Positions 1 through 10,178 are shown, counted from the stretch's first letter. The stretch: 64,000 nucleotides of DNA from Sulfobacillus sp. (GCA_027343695.1 DAHWKJ010000099.1:62001-126000); one strand, 5' to 3'. Made by a program: numbers and translations. The notes: a model not told the origin generated them from the letters alone.

Positions 1-633
1 CAGTGCCCTTATTTCATCCTCGGTGGTAGTTGGAGGAACTACGGTAATTCGTGCGCCACGTCGTTGCAATTCGGTTAAAATCGAGGTTTTCGCACCGTAA
101 TCGATAACGACCATGTGCGGACCTTCCCCAGGAATCGTGATAGGACGTGGCGTGGCTACCTTAAATACACTGTCGCTTAAATTCACCGCAGATAAAGCCT
201 TCGTAACATCTTCGACATTGGCCGCATCAGGCGTTAGGGCGGCAATTTGGGTCCCCTCAGCCCGTAAGTACCGCGTGAGGCTTCTGGTATCCACCCCGAC
301 CAGCCCCACCTTGTGATAGCGCCGCAAATAAGCTTCAATCGACTCAATTTCACCCCAGTGCGACGGCACTAAAGAATTTTCTCGCATGACCACCCCTGCC
401 GCCCAAGGAAACAGCGATTCTGCTGCCTCAGCAAAGGTCCCGTAATTCCCGATCAAGGGGTACGTAAGGACCACAATTTGGCCATAGTAGGAGGGATCCG
501 TTAAGATTTCTTGGTATCCCGTCATCGCCGTGTTGAACACCACTTCGCCGGCGATAATATCGTCAGTCGCTCCAATTAATGTGCCCTGATAGCGTTTTCC
601 GTTCTGAAACACAAGACTCCCTGACACGCTCAA
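1..633 (-). CDS. carA: Carbamoyl-phosphate synthase small subunit (N-terminal part, cut by window edge)
   Basis: The product is the glutaminase subunit of carbamoyl-phosphate synthase, which feeds ammonia to the large subunit in the first step of pyrimidine (and arginine) synthesis. The reverse-strand translation runs from LVFQNGKRYQG through VVFNTAMTGYQEILTDPSY and YPLIGNYG to VVIDYGAKTSILTEL. That is the whole N-terminal CarA domain and the start of the class I glutamine amidotransferase domain; the catalytic Cys lies beyond the window. I chose TTG at 633 because GGTGAGG sits 7 nt upstream; an in-frame GTG at 627 is the alternative. TTG overlaps the pyrC stop, so translation is probably coupled. 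It is the fourth gene of the PyrR-attenuated operon. Only 211 codons are visible. Confidence 0.95.
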   Translation of the reverse strand, partial: MSVSGSLVFQNGKRYQGTLIGATDDIIAGEVVFNTAMTGYQEILTDPSYYGQIVVLTYPLIGNYGTFAEAAESLFPWAAGVVMRENSLVPSHWGEIESIEAYLRRYHKVGLVGVDTRSLTRYLRAEGTQIAALTPDAANVEDVTKALSAVNLSDSVFKVATPRPITIPGEGPHMVVIDYGAKTSILTELQRRGARITVVPPTTTEDEIRAL

Positions 634-1943
634 CCTAACACCTCACCTTCCCGCATGGTCCACTTGCCTTGTAACATAGTGCCGACCGCTCGACCAGTCA
701 ATTCGACGCCCATCATCGGGGTATTCTTCCCCCGCGAGTAAAATTGCTTAGGATCTACCGTCCATCGATGGTACGGATCGATTAACGTCAAATCGGCGCG
801 GGCCCCTGGCACGATCCCGGGATAATCCATCATCAAGGCCCGATGGGGACCCAAGGTCATCCGAGCCATCAGCTCCAACGGCGTCATCCGCCCGCTGTGT
901 AACAATGCCGTTAGGACGGTGCCCACACTAGTTTCTAGTCCACTAATGCCATAGGGTGCTTCTAGATACGGCGCATTCTTCTCATCCCGATGATGAGGTG
1001 CATGGTCAGTGGCAATCACCGATACCAAACCGGACACCACCGCGTCGACCAGAGCCTGTCGAAACGCCTCAGGGCGTAACGGGGGATTTACCTTCGTGAC
1101 CGGGTCGGCTTTCCATTCTGCTACCGCCTGGTCCGTCAGGAAGAGGTGATGAGGGGCGGCTTCCGCCGTCACGTGTGCTCCCCGCGTGCCGGCATAGTGC
1201 AAGGCCTCAAGCGACCCAGGTGCAGTAACGTGCGCCACATGGAGCGGCCCTCCCGTTAAAAGGCTCAGTTCCACGTCACGCCACACCATGCTAGATTCTG
1301 CCACCCCGGGCACTCCCGGGAGCCCTAACCGACTGGACACTTGGCCCTCATGCATCACCGAGCCCTGAGAGAGATCTCGGTCTTCGGCATGTTGAATGAT
1401 GGGGTGCCCCAACGTGGTTGCGTAGCTCAAAGCCGCTCGCATCAGACGGGCCTGTCCCACCGCATGACCATCATCAGAAAACCCCACGGCGCCCGCTCGT
1501 TGCATCATCCCCATCTCGGCCAATTCCTGGCCCCGAGACCCTTTGGTCACCGCGCCGAGTGGCCAGATTTCCACCAAACCAATCTCCTGGCCACGGCGAA
1601 TTTGCCAGTCAATTAAGGCCGGAATGTCGATTACGGGATCAGTATTCGGCATCGTCGCCACCACCGTAAAGCCACCGGCTGCAGCCGCCCGACTTCCCGA
1701 CAGCAAATCTTCTTTGTGTTCCTGACCCGGTTCACGAAAATGTACATGCATGTCCGTGAGACGCGGTACAGCCCATAACCCCCGGGCATCCACCACTGTC
1801 ATCTTGGCGGTGGGGTAATCGATAAAGTGCCCGTTTTCCACGTAGATGTCACCCTCGCTATCGACGCCGGTAAAGGGATCGAGGATACGAACACTCTTAA
1901 TGTGCCAACTCTGGTCGGACCAATCGTTCGGATTAGATGTCAT
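630..1943 (-). CDS. pyrC: Dihydroorotase
   Basis: The enzyme cyclises N-carbamoyl-aspartate to dihydroorotate, the third step of de novo pyrimidine synthesis. At 437 aa it is the usual length of class I bacterial dihydroorotases. The zinc-binding DMHVH motif is at residues 64-68, followed by [11 protein letters not shown], and the late metal and catalytic segment ATDHAPHH is near residue 310. The gene overlaps the 3' end of pyrB by 11 nt and the start of carA by 3 nt, which points to a tightly coupled operon. Regulation is expected through the PyrR attenuator upstream of pyrR. Nothing unusual is seen. Confidence 0.96.
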   Translation of the reverse strand: MTSNPNDWSDQSWHIKSVRILDPFTGVDSEGDIYVENGHFIDYPTAKMTVVDARGLWAVPRLTDMHVHFREPGQEHKEDLLSGSRAAAAGGFTVVATMPNTDPVIDIPALIDWQIRRGQEIGLVEIWPLGAVTKGSRGQELAEMGMMQRAGAVGFSDDGHAVGQARLMRAALSYATTLGHPIIQHAEDRDLSQGSVMHEGQVSSRLGLPGVPGVAESSMVWRDVELSLLTGGPLHVAHVTAPGSLEALHYAGTRGAHVTAEAAPHHLFLTDQAVAEWKADPVTKVNPPLRPEAFRQALVDAVVSGLVSVIATDHAPHHRDEKNAPYLEAPYGISGLETSVGTVLTALLHSGRMTPLELMARMTLGPHRALMMDYPGIVPGARADLTLIDPYHRWTVDPKQFYSRGKNTPMMGVELTGRAVGTMLQGKWTMREGEVLG

Positions 1944-2841
1944 CGTGCCCTCCCAGTAGCCGATATAGAACCGCCATACGAACGGCTACCCCTAATTGAA
2001 CCTGGTCTAAGACCATACTTCGGGGGCCGTCTAGGACATCACTATCAATTTCAACCCCGCGATTTTGGGGACCCGGATGCATCACTAAGGCTTCGGGAGC
2101 CCACGAATCAAGACGCGCCAGAGTGAGGCCCCATCGCTCACGGTATTCACGCAAGGACGGCACTTCTCCCCCCGTCTGTCGTTCCCGTTGCAGCCGCAGC
2201 ACTTGAATGACATCAGCCCCGCGGATTCCCGTTTCAAGATCCGTCGTGACGTCCACCGGGAACCCTTGAACAAGCAAATTCGGGGGACCCACAATGGTCA
2301 CCTCAGCGCCCATGGTAGTCAGTCCCCAGATGTCAGACCGCGCGACTCGGCTATGCAACACGTCGCCCACGATGGCCACTTTCAACCCCGCCACATGCCC
2401 CCGATGCCGTTGAATCGTCAACAGGTCTAAGAGCCCCTGCGTCGGATGTTCATGCATCCCATCCCCGGCATTGATGACCGGAATCTCCAGGAGGTCTGCT
2501 AGGAGCCCCGGGCTTCCGGCGACCTTATGCCGCATCACGACCGCATCAATCCCCATTGCCGTAAGGTTTGAAGCCGTGTCATACAGGGTTTCCCCTTTTT
2601 CAACGCTCGAGCCACTCGCCTGAAAGTTAATGACATCCGCACTCATGTATTTTCCGGCCAACTCAAACGAGTTACGGGTCCGTGTGCTGGCCTCAAAAAA
2701 TAAATTGGCGATGGCTTTACCGCGAAGCGTCGGAACTTTTTTGATGGGACGCGTCACGATGTCCGATAGGGTGTCTGCTAGAGTTAGAAGCCCCGTCAAA
2801 TCATCCGGCCCCAAGCCTTGTAACCCAATGAAATCTTGCAC
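1933..2841 (-). CDS. pyrB: Aspartate carbamoyltransferase catalytic subunit
   Basis: It condenses carbamoyl phosphate with aspartate, the committed step of pyrimidine synthesis. The 302-aa product is typical of unregulated Bacillus-type catalytic chains, and no pyrI regulatory chain is visible. The carbamoyl-phosphate loop STRTR is at residues 52-56. The HPTQ segment (near 130) and HPGPQNRG (near 260) are also present. The gene starts 6 nt after the pyrR stop and overlaps pyrC by 11 nt. Confidence 0.96.
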   Translation of the reverse strand: MQDFIGLQGLGPDDLTGLLTLADTLSDIVTRPIKKVPTLRGKAIANLFFEASTRTRNSFELAGKYMSADVINFQASGSSVEKGETLYDTASNLTAMGIDAVVMRHKVAGSPGLLADLLEIPVINAGDGMHEHPTQGLLDLLTIQRHRGHVAGLKVAIVGDVLHSRVARSDIWGLTTMGAEVTIVGPPNLLVQGFPVDVTTDLETGIRGADVIQVLRLQRERQTGGEVPSLREYRERWGLTLARLDSWAPEALVMHPGPQNRGVEIDSDVLDGPRSMVLDQVQLGVAVRMAVLYRLLGGHDDI

Positions 2842-2847
2842 AATGGT

Positions 2848-3546
<699 letters not shown>

Positions 3547-3549
3547 GTT

Positions 3550-3873
3550 CTAATCCTCTTCAAGCGGGGTCTTGTTCCGAAATGACACAAAGGCCTCTAA
3601 CTCCGGATTCGCGATCGCGTTTTCAGCCATCAGTAGCTCCGCCACATTTCGAGTCACTCCGCTATACCACACACCTTCTGGGTAAACCACCACGTTCGGG
3701 GCGCGACTACAAAATCGGACACAACCGGTGGCCAACACCATGGTTGCCCCATCTCGCGAACGGCGCCGAAGCTGGCGGACCAGCGCTTGGGACCCTCGCC
3801 CGCGGCAAGCCGTTCCCGTGCATACCCATATGCGATGCCGGGCCGCTTCCAGACTTTTGTGTGCTCGCGGCAT
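3550..3873 (-). CDS. Small thioredoxin-like [2Fe-2S] ferredoxin
   Basis: The 107-aa protein has four cysteines in the spacing of thioredoxin-fold 2Fe-2S ferredoxins (NuoE/HoxE C-terminal type): C18, C23, C51 and C55, in CTGTAC and ATGCVRFC. The following NVVVYPEGVWYSGV fits the usual YP-x-G-W-Y-x-V segment of this family. It probably carries single electrons, but the partner is not evident. ATG at 3873 is preceded by GGGAGGAGACCC. It lies upstream of the pyr promoter and divergent from the MscS gene, so its link to either is unclear. Confidence 0.8.
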   Translation of the reverse strand: MPRAHKSLEAARHRIWVCTGTACRGRGSQALVRQLRRRSRDGATMVLATGCVRFCSRAPNVVVYPEGVWYSGVTRNVAELLMAENAIANPELEAFVSFRNKTPLEED

Positions 3874-3940
3874 GGGTCTCCTCCCGTGAAGATGACAGTC
3901 TTTCTATAGACATGATACCCTATTTGTGAGGAGGTGTTGG

Positions 3941-4849
3941 ATGAATCACAATTCACGAGACTTAACCCGGCTCTGGCGTCGCACTTGGATTTTAGTCATT
4001 GTTTTGGTCCTGTTGGGCGTGGTTTTGGCGATCGGGCTCGATTTCTCCAAAACTGCATTAGGTCTCAACAAGAACTATACCCAATTGATCAAAGCCCTGA
4101 TTATCTTGGTCGTCGGTGGCCTCATTTCGTACATATTGGAACGCCATCTTTTCCGGCTGGCACCCGGTACAGGCGGACGCAGTTCTTCCCTGCGGTTTTT
4201 CGTGCGTCTCGTGCTGGTATTGGTGGTGGTGCTCTCGGTGTTGGCAGCATTTGGCGTAGGTATATCATCCGTGGTGTTTGGTGGCGCATTTTTCACGGTC
4301 ATCGTCGGTCTAGCCGGGCAAACCATGTTCGGCAACCTCATTGCGGGGATTGCGCTCGTCATCTTTCGGCCGTTTGACGTCGGTAATCACATCACGTTCG
4401 TCGCCTGGCAGTATCCCATGCTGATGCCGTCATATCCTCATGATGCCATGAAACCAGGTTATTCGGGCATCATCACGGACATCAATTTGATGTACACGAC
4501 GCTTCGGACCGACCAAGGCGTACCGATGATGGTCCCCAATGGCATCATCATCCAAGCCGCCATCGAAAACCATAATCGATCTCTCCAGCGTCAAATTCGG
4601 TTTCGGTTTGACCTCCCCTTGTCTACCCCTGCCGAAGACGTGATACAGGCTACCCGGCAGATACTGAAGGCTCACAACTATCCGGGAGACGCTTGGGTGG
4701 TTGACGTGGCCCCGACCACCTACTCCATTGCCATCGGGGTTCATTACACAGGCCAAGACATCCGGGAAGATCAGATTAAACATCATATCCTAGGCGATTT
4801 GGTCCCCGTATTAGACCACCTAGGATCACAACGAAGTCCAACTCATTAA
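3941..4849 (+). CDS. MscS-family small-conductance mechanosensitive channel
   Basis: This is the only convincing plus-strand protein gene in the window. The 302-aa product has hydrophobic segments near residues 13-36, 50-72 and 85-105. A pore-helix-like Gly/Ala-rich segment follows (VVFGGAFFTVIVGLAGQT, near 110-128), then the MscS beta-domain signature NLIAGIALVIFRPFDVGN and a cytoplasmic domain with MVPNG. It should open under membrane tension to release solutes. I chose ATG at 3941 because GAGGAGGTG ends 4 nt upstream, although the frame is open to 3926. The gene converges with rluD and diverges from the ferredoxin gene. Confidence 0.88.
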   Translation: MNHNSRDLTRLWRRTWILVIVLVLLGVVLAIGLDFSKTALGLNKNYTQLIKALIILVVGGLISYILERHLFRLAPGTGGRSSSLRFFVRLVLVLVVVLSVLAAFGVGISSVVFGGAFFTVIVGLAGQTMFGNLIAGIALVIFRPFDVGNHITFVAWQYPMLMPSYPHDAMKPGYSGIITDINLMYTTLRTDQGVPMMVPNGIIIQAAIENHNRSLQRQIRFRFDLPLSTPAEDVIQATRQILKAHNYPGDAWVVDVAPTTYSIAIGVHYTGQDIREDQIKHHILGDLVPVLDHLGSQRSPTH

Positions 4850-4895
4850 AGAGATGCCGGGTCAATCCGACACCACAGTCCCCGGATTGCTCTTT
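4848..4895. terminator. Possible terminator between convergent MscS gene and rluD
   Basis: An interrupted inverted repeat lies between the two convergent genes: CAATCCG (4863-4869) with CGGATTG (4883-4889), flanked by AAAGAG (4848-4853) and CTCTTT (4890-4895). The arms are spaced asymmetrically and there is no strong T tract, so function is uncertain. Confidence 0.3.
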
Positions 4896-4915
4896 AAGCC
4901 GGCCCATGCCATTCA

Positions 4916-5944
4916 TTAGTCCAGTTTCAGTTTGGGCGGGATCCACCCCAGACGCTCTAGAAAGGCAGGTGTGGGTTCTTCAGGACAATCAAGAATTTTT
5001 GGTGCAAAGACCGGGCTGGCCGTGGGTTCCCACCTGGTTTTGGTCTGAGCTACCGCCATCCAATCACTGGGCACGTCGGCCGTGAAGCATAGGGATTCTC
5101 CGGTGATGGGGTGCGTAAAAGCGAGAGAGGCTGCATGTAAGGCCTGGCCTTCGAGCCCGGCACAAGATTCTCCCCCATAAAGGGCATCCCCTATTACGGG
5201 ATGCCCAATACTCGCCAGATGCACCCGGATCTGATGAGTACGTCCGGTTTCCAAACTCAGTTGCAGTAAAGAACGATTCTTGTCCTGAGCCAAGGTCCGA
5301 TAATGGGTCACCGCCGGACGACCACCGACTACTACCGCCATTTTGAGACGATGCTTGGGATGCCTGGCGATCGGCCCCTCAATGGTCCCGTTTGGTACGG
5401 CAAGATGACCCATGACTACGGCCAGGTAGCGGCGATATACAGTCCGCTGCTGAATGGCTTCAGAGAGCCTGCGCCGTACTACTTCGCTCCGAGCTAACAC
5501 CAGCAGTCCCGTCGTATCCCGATCTAAGCGATGTACCACCCCAGGTCGGGCGTCTTCGGAGGCCTCTGGGGTAAGCAACGACCAGAGGCGCTGTACTAAG
5601 GAATCGTCCTGATGTCCGACACTAGGGTGCACCACGAGTCCCCGCGGCTTATTCACCACCACGATCCAATCGTCTTGATAAATAATGAGACTCTGGTCCA
5701 CGGCCTCACGATTCGAAAGCAGCGGAGCTCCTTCATCTTCGTTCCATGTCACATCAATCGTCTGCCCCTGATGCACCAAATCGCGTGCCTGGGCCGATTT
5801 GTGGGCTATTAATACAGATCCTCGGCGTATTTCCCGTTGCCACGCGGTACGGGATCGGTGAGGCAGCGCATCCGCAAGAAAGCGGTCTACGCGAACACCC
5901 TCAGCGTGTGCCGGAACCACCAGAATTTCCCGACGCGTTGGCAT
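4916..5944 (-). CDS. rluD: RluA/RluD-family 23S rRNA pseudouridine synthase
   Basis: The enzyme isomerises uridines in large-subunit rRNA. The 342-aa protein has an N-terminal S4-like RNA-binding region (residues about 15-75, VRVDRFLADALPHRSR). The catalytic domain carries the RluA-family motif HRLDRDTTGLLVLA near residue 140, where the first Asp after HRL is the nucleophile, and later GRTHQIRVHL. The start is set by AGGAGAGGGAAAACG upstream of ATG at 5944, which places it 44 nt inside lspA. The C-terminal 45 residues extend past the usual family end. The lspA-rluD order matches Bacillus; the exact uridine target is not determined. Confidence 0.9.
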   Translation of the reverse strand: MPTRREILVVPAHAEGVRVDRFLADALPHRSRTAWQREIRRGSVLIAHKSAQARDLVHQGQTIDVTWNEDEGAPLLSNREAVDQSLIIYQDDWIVVVNKPRGLVVHPSVGHQDDSLVQRLWSLLTPEASEDARPGVVHRLDRDTTGLLVLARSEVVRRRLSEAIQQRTVYRRYLAVVMGHLAVPNGTIEGPIARHPKHRLKMAVVVGGRPAVTHYRTLAQDKNRSLLQLSLETGRTHQIRVHLASIGHPVIGDALYGGESCAGLEGQALHAASLAFTHPITGESLCFTADVPSDWMAVAQTKTRWEPTASPVFAPKILDCPEEPTPAFLERLGWIPPKLKLD

Positions 5945-6395
5945 CGTTTTCCCTCTCCTGTCGCTGCCAATATTCCCATACCAACAAGATCATCCCCGCC
6001 ACAATAGCAGAGTCTGCCAGATTGAAGACCGCCCAAAAGCGCACGTGAATATAGTCAATAACACGCCCCGTTATCAGACGATCCCAAAGGTTGCCCGCAG
6101 ATCCACCCGCTAAGAGGCCGAGACCCCAAATCGCACGCGGGGACAAATCCTTGACCTTCCACGCTGCATAACCAACGGCCGCGAGCAATACAAAGGCCAC
6201 CATCACAAACAAGAAGGTGCTATGTCGCAACAGCGAAAATGCCGCGCCGCTATTTAAGATATAAGTAATCCACAGCACATGCGGAATTACGGTAATACTT
6301 TGGCCCACCACCATAGTGCGAGCTACCCAAAGCTTTAGGGCCCGATCCATGGCCACAGTCACCAACGCCAGCCAAAGGATATTCCATCGACTCAC
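5901..6395 (-). CDS. lspA: Lipoprotein signal peptidase (signal peptidase II)
   Basis: This membrane aspartyl protease removes signal peptides from lipid-modified prolipoproteins. The 164-aa protein has four hydrophobic segments. The catalytic motifs are present: NSGAAFSLL, GGSAGNLWDRL (first Asp) and FNLADSAI (second Asp). The start overlaps the ileS stop by 4 nt (ATGA), so translation is coupled. The C-terminal tail (ERENDANASGNSGGSGTR) is encoded in the region shared with the rluD start. Confidence 0.95.
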   Translation of the reverse strand: MSRWNILWLALVTVAMDRALKLWVARTMVVGQSITVIPHVLWITYILNSGAAFSLLRHSTFLFVMVAFVLLAAVGYAAWKVKDLSPRAIWGLGLLAGGSAGNLWDRLITGRVIDYIHVRFWAVFNLADSAIVAGMILLVWEYWQRQERENDANASGNSGGSGTR

Positions 6396-9130
6396 GAGTC
6401 GACCCCAAGACCAACTAGAACATCATAACAACGCCCACAGAGATCGTCGTATGGGTTATGTTCTCCCACGTCACCCGTATATCTCCAACACCGCTCGCAA
6501 CGCCTCCGATCGGTAGCCACCGCGGTGGCCGACACCTCTTCCCCTATTTCTACGACCACGTGTGCAGCCATCACCATTTCGGTCAATCGCACGCGCTCTT
6601 CATGACTGAGTTGGGCGTCCTGGGGCACGGTGAGAGTCACCATAGCCTGTAAGGAGTTCCCGATCGTCTTGTTGGCCCGCAATTCTTCGATCGCTTTGAG
6701 AATCACCTCACGATATCCCAGCAGCCGGTCCATAACCGACGCTTCTTCAGCATTCCATCCAATATCCCAGGGTTGAGGCCATTCCGTCAGGTGCACTGAG
6801 TCAGGTCCTGACGTATGCCGCTGAGCGGCCTGGTAAACCTCATCGGCCGTAAAAACCAATACCGGCGAGATGCCTCGAACCAAAATTTGTAGGATCTCCG
6901 CCATCACGGATTGCGTCTCCCTGCGTAACGGATCGTGCACCGCCAAGGTATACAACCGGTCCTTAATGATATCCAGGTAAAAACTCGACAAGTCGATCGT
7001 CATAAGCCGTACTAAGCTATGCACGATCGGATGAAACGCGTAATCGCGGTATGAGGTCCTAGCATCTTCGGCCCACCTAGTGACCGTAGCTAAAGCCCAG
7101 CGATTCAAGGGGTCGACCACCTCGGTCACGCGAGACCCATCAAAGTCTTCGAGATTACCCAACAAAAACCGAAACGTATTGCGGATTTTTCGATACGTCT
7201 CGGAAAGTTGGCCTAAAATTTCATCAGAAATTCTGACGTCCGATCGGTAATCGCTGGTGGCAACCCAAAGCCGTAGAATATCAGCACCAAATTTCTTCAC
7301 CACGTCCAGAGGATCGAGGGTATTACCGAGCGACTTATGCATTTCACGGCCCGCCTTGTCTAGCACCATGCCGTGAGTGAGGACCGTTTTATAGGGTGCC
7401 TTCCCGCGTGTTGCCACTCCAGTAATCAACAGGCTATTAAACCAACCTCGGTACTGATCGTTCCCCTCGAGGACGACGTCTGCCGGCCAGTCCAAACCGG
7501 GGTGATCCGCCAATACCGCAGCTTGACTCGACCCAGAATCCAACCACACGTCAAAAATGTCCATTTCTTTTCTCAGATTAAGGCTCCCGCAGTGGTCGCA
7601 GGAAAACCCTTCCGGAAGAAAATATTCGGCCGGCTCACTCCACCAGGCATCGGCGCCCTTTTCGCTGATCACCTCGGCAATATGTCGGACCAATTTGGCA
7701 TCAAGAATTGGATGCCCACAGTCCTGGCAGAACAATGCGGGAATTGGGAGTCCCCACACTCGTTGACGCGATAAACACCAATCTTGTCGGTCTTCCACCA
7801 TCCGGCGCATTCGCTCACCGCCCCATTGCGGCTCCCATCGTACGGGATACGTCGCCTCCAATAACGCCGGACGAATTTGGCCCACTGACATAAACCACTG
7901 GGAAGTTGCACGGTAAATGACAGGGTTCTTACAGCGCCAGCAAAAGGCGTATTGATGATGAAATTTGGAGGCATGTAGCAAAGCCCCGGTTCCCGCTAGC
8001 TTGGCATTGACCACCGGATTCGCATCCTCATAAAAGAGCCCTTCCACCAATGATGTTCCCGCAACATAGCGGCCTTGGTCATTTAACGGTTGGACCACGG
8101 GTAACTTATATCGGCGCCCTACTTCAAAGTCCTCCACACCATGGCCAGGTGCCGTGTGCACCAAACCGGTTCCACTCTCTTGGGTCACGTGATCGCCCAG
8201 AATGATGGGTACCTCATGTCCTAAATAGGGGTGTTGGGTAACAACCCCTTCCAAAGTGTTCCCAGGGCGAGGCGGCGAGATGGACTCGGCCTCAAGGTTT
8301 AACACCGTCATCACGGGTTCCACCAAATCTTGGCCCAGTAAGAGCGGTCCCTGACTTGTGCCCACCACCACATAGGACAACTCGGGATGAACCGCAATCG
8401 CTACGTTAGCGGGAATGGTCCAAGGAGTCGTGGTCCAGATCACAGCACGGGTTCCCTGGGGCAAATCGTAAGCTTTAGGATTGCTCACCTCGAAGGCTAC
8501 ATATATTGAGTCCGATTCGTGGTCGTTGTATTCAATCTCCCCCTCTGCGAGAGCGGTCTCACAGTGAGGACACCAATACACACTTTTTAAATCGCGATAG
8601 ATCAGACCTTTTTCCACCATATCCGCAAACACCCGCATTTCCGCGCCTTCATATGCGGGATTCATGGTGACATACGGATGGTCCCAGTCCCCCATAACAC
8701 CCAGTCGTTTAAATTCTTCGGTCATGACCCCGATATAGTGCCGGGCCACCGCCGCACACTCACGCCGCAGGACCAGGGGATCAATCTGATGCTGGGAGAC
8801 CCCGAGCTGTTTCAACGCTCGCATTTCGATCGGCAAGCCGTGGGTATCCCAACCCGGAACGTAAACCACATCGTAACCTTCCAGGTTCCAAAACCGGTTG
8901 ATCATATCTTTTAAGATTTTATTGAGGGCGGTCCCGGCGTGGATATCGCCATTGGCATACGGCGGACCATCATGGAGGATAAATTTCGGCTTCCCATGGC
9001 GTCGTTGTCGCTGGTGCTCATATAACCCGGAAGTCTCCCATTCTTGGAGCCATTCTGGCTCACGGACGGGAAGGTTTGCCTTCATAGGAAACACCGTCTT
9101 GGGTAGGTTCAATGTCTGTCTGTAGTCCAT
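6392..9130 (-). CDS. ileS: Isoleucyl-tRNA synthetase
   Basis: It charges tRNA-Ile. I chose ATG at 9130 (912 aa), preceded by GGAGGGAATCCC; the frame is open to 9172 but that part is the T-box terminator region. The HIGH-type motif appears as PPYANGDIHAGTALN (HAGT at residues 64-67). The KMSKS-type motif appears as EMHKSLGN near residue 600. The C-terminal zinc-binding CERCWRYTG...CGRCYDVL motif is present. Length and layout are those of the long Gram-positive form. A T-box leader precedes it and lspA follows with a 4-nt overlap. Confidence 0.96.
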   Translation of the reverse strand: MDYRQTLNLPKTVFPMKANLPVREPEWLQEWETSGLYEHQRQRRHGKPKFILHDGPPYANGDIHAGTALNKILKDMINRFWNLEGYDVVYVPGWDTHGLPIEMRALKQLGVSQHQIDPLVLRRECAAVARHYIGVMTEEFKRLGVMGDWDHPYVTMNPAYEGAEMRVFADMVEKGLIYRDLKSVYWCPHCETALAEGEIEYNDHESDSIYVAFEVSNPKAYDLPQGTRAVIWTTTPWTIPANVAIAVHPELSYVVVGTSQGPLLLGQDLVEPVMTVLNLEAESISPPRPGNTLEGVVTQHPYLGHEVPIILGDHVTQESGTGLVHTAPGHGVEDFEVGRRYKLPVVQPLNDQGRYVAGTSLVEGLFYEDANPVVNAKLAGTGALLHASKFHHQYAFCWRCKNPVIYRATSQWFMSVGQIRPALLEATYPVRWEPQWGGERMRRMVEDRQDWCLSRQRVWGLPIPALFCQDCGHPILDAKLVRHIAEVISEKGADAWWSEPAEYFLPEGFSCDHCGSLNLRKEMDIFDVWLDSGSSQAAVLADHPGLDWPADVVLEGNDQYRGWFNSLLITGVATRGKAPYKTVLTHGMVLDKAGREMHKSLGNTLDPLDVVKKFGADILRLWVATSDYRSDVRISDEILGQLSETYRKIRNTFRFLLGNLEDFDGSRVTEVVDPLNRWALATVTRWAEDARTSYRDYAFHPIVHSLVRLMTIDLSSFYLDIIKDRLYTLAVHDPLRRETQSVMAEILQILVRGISPVLVFTADEVYQAAQRHTSGPDSVHLTEWPQPWDIGWNAEEASVMDRLLGYREVILKAIEELRANKTIGNSLQAMVTLTVPQDAQLSHEERVRLTEMVMAAHVVVEIGEEVSATAVATDRRRCERCWRYTGDVGEHNPYDDLCGRCYDVLVGLGVDS

Positions 9131-9146
9131 GGGATTCCCTCCATAT

Positions 9147-9395
9147 AAAAAATACCCTTGCCATAGCGGCAAGGGACGCAGTCAGCGCGGTTCCACCCTT
9201 GTTCCACGATCAGAAACAACCTGTCGTGGCACTTGAGAGCGCTCTAACGGACGCAAGTCGGCGACAATTAATCACCCTCATGGGGCTTTCACCACCGCAC
9301 TCTCGGGCGATCTCGGATGGGATGGGGTCAGACTTGCACCAACCGTCTGCTCTCTACGCCCGCATATCCCACGTCGGTCCCGATCATCGTGTTTT
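9147..9395 (-). promoter_or_regulatory. T-box riboswitch leader of ileS
   Basis: The T-box sequence AGGGTGGAACCGCG is at 9199-9186. A terminator hairpin CCCTTGCC/GGCAAGGG with a T tract follows (9175-9147), just before the ileS Shine-Dalgarno site. In the 3' side of stem I, the segment GAGATCGCCC offers ATC (9311-9309), an Ile codon, as specifier. The distal GGTGCAAGTC-type element is also visible. Uncharged tRNA-Ile should pair with specifier and T-box and stabilise the antiterminator. Confidence 0.92.
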
Positions 9396-9399
9396 CCAT

Positions 9400-9408
9400 A
9401 GTATACCA
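9400..9408 (-). promoter_or_regulatory. Extended -10 promoter of the ileS T-box transcript
   Basis: TGGTATACT reads as an extended -10 element, with TATACT at 9405-9400. It lies across the divIVA stop region and right before the T-box stem I. No good -35 is seen at 16-18 nt, which fits an extended -10 promoter. Confidence 0.5.
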
Positions 9409-9413
9409 CACGG

Positions 9414-9878
9414 TTATTCCGTAATACCCCGACCCCCAGGACCCTCTGACAACATCGCCAGTTGCGACTCCAAAAGGCTTCGTACCCGTGCCTTAAACTG
9501 ATCCGAGTCGCGCCGAATCCGTTCGAATTCCTGCAACGTCGCCTTCATTTTGTCTTCTGCCTGGAGGATAATCTGCTGGGCCTTGGATTCCGCCTCCCGC
9601 ACAATGAGTTCAGCTTCCTTGCGAGCTGCAACTTTGACCTCCTCGGCGGTTTGTTGCGCCACCACAAGAGTACTTTGCAATGTGGATTCCAGCTTTCGAT
9701 ATTGTTCTAAACGTTCGGTCATACCCGAGGTGTTCTCTTTGAGTTCATCGTTTTCCCGAATCAGGGCTTCGAAGTCGCGGACAATTTCGTCCAAAAATTC
9801 GTTGACTTCATCCTCGCTGTAACCGCGAAAGCCATGCTTAAATTCTTTGTTAACAATATCTAGGGGTGTCAGTGGCAT
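9414..9878 (-). CDS. divIVA: DivIVA cell division / polar organiser protein
   Basis: DivIVA assembles at curved membranes (septa, poles) and recruits division and sporulation factors. The 154-aa protein begins with the conserved membrane-binding segment MPLTPLDIVNKEFKHGFRGY and then SEDEVNEFLDEIVRDFE. The rest (about residues 30-145) is a long coiled coil rich in Glu, Lys and Gln. ATG at 9878 is preceded by GGAGGACTCAC. It closes the pgeF-yggS-sepF-yggT-divIVA run. ylmH, which lies between yggT and divIVA in Bacillus, is absent here. Confidence 0.95.
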   Translation of the reverse strand: MPLTPLDIVNKEFKHGFRGYSEDEVNEFLDEIVRDFEALIRENDELKENTSGMTERLEQYRKLESTLQSTLVVAQQTAEEVKVAARKEAELIVREAESKAQQIILQAEDKMKATLQEFERIRRDSDQFKARVRSLLESQLAMLSEGPGGRGITE

Positions 9879-9896
9879 GTGAGTCCTCCGCTCAAA

Positions 9897-10178
9897 TTAC
9901 AAGGTACCCAATAATGTAACCAAAATATAGGCCGCAATATCCACCAAAAAGAAAGCAATCAGCGGGGATAAATCCATCATCCCCACGAGTGGGATCCTTC
10001 TCCGTATTGGTGACAATATTGGTTCTGTAAACCGATAACAGGTCGTTGCAACCCAAGACCAAATGCCATCCGTACGCGGCGGCACATATGACGCAATAAT
10101 CCTTACCATCAATACCACAAAAAACAAGTCTTTTAAAATGGTCACCGTTTGGATCAAGTGGTAGGCAATTACGGTCAC
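9897..10178 (-). CDS. ylmG: YggT/YlmG family membrane protein
   Basis: The 93-aa membrane protein has two hydrophobic segments (about residues 12-30 and 70-92) around a conserved YRFTEPILSPIRRRIP loop. That is the YggT domain, often linked to division-site or osmotic functions. The GTG start overlaps the sepF stop by 4 nt (GTGA). Its place between sepF and divIVA matches Bacillus ylmG. The biochemical role is not settled for the family. Confidence 0.9.
   Translation of the reverse strand: MTVIAYHLIQTVTILKDLFFVVLMVRIIASYVPPRTDGIWSWVATTCYRFTEPILSPIRRRIPLVGMMDLSPLIAFFLVDIAAYILVTLLGTL

Noticed and set aside
113-316. Plus-strand ORF of 67 codons antisense to carA
   Set aside because: It lies wholly within the carA coding region, has no Shine-Dalgarno site and no recognisable product.
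3654-3956. 100-codon minus-strand frame overlapping the ferredoxin gene
   Set aside because: It is out of frame with the Cys motifs of the ferredoxin and runs across the MscS promoter region.
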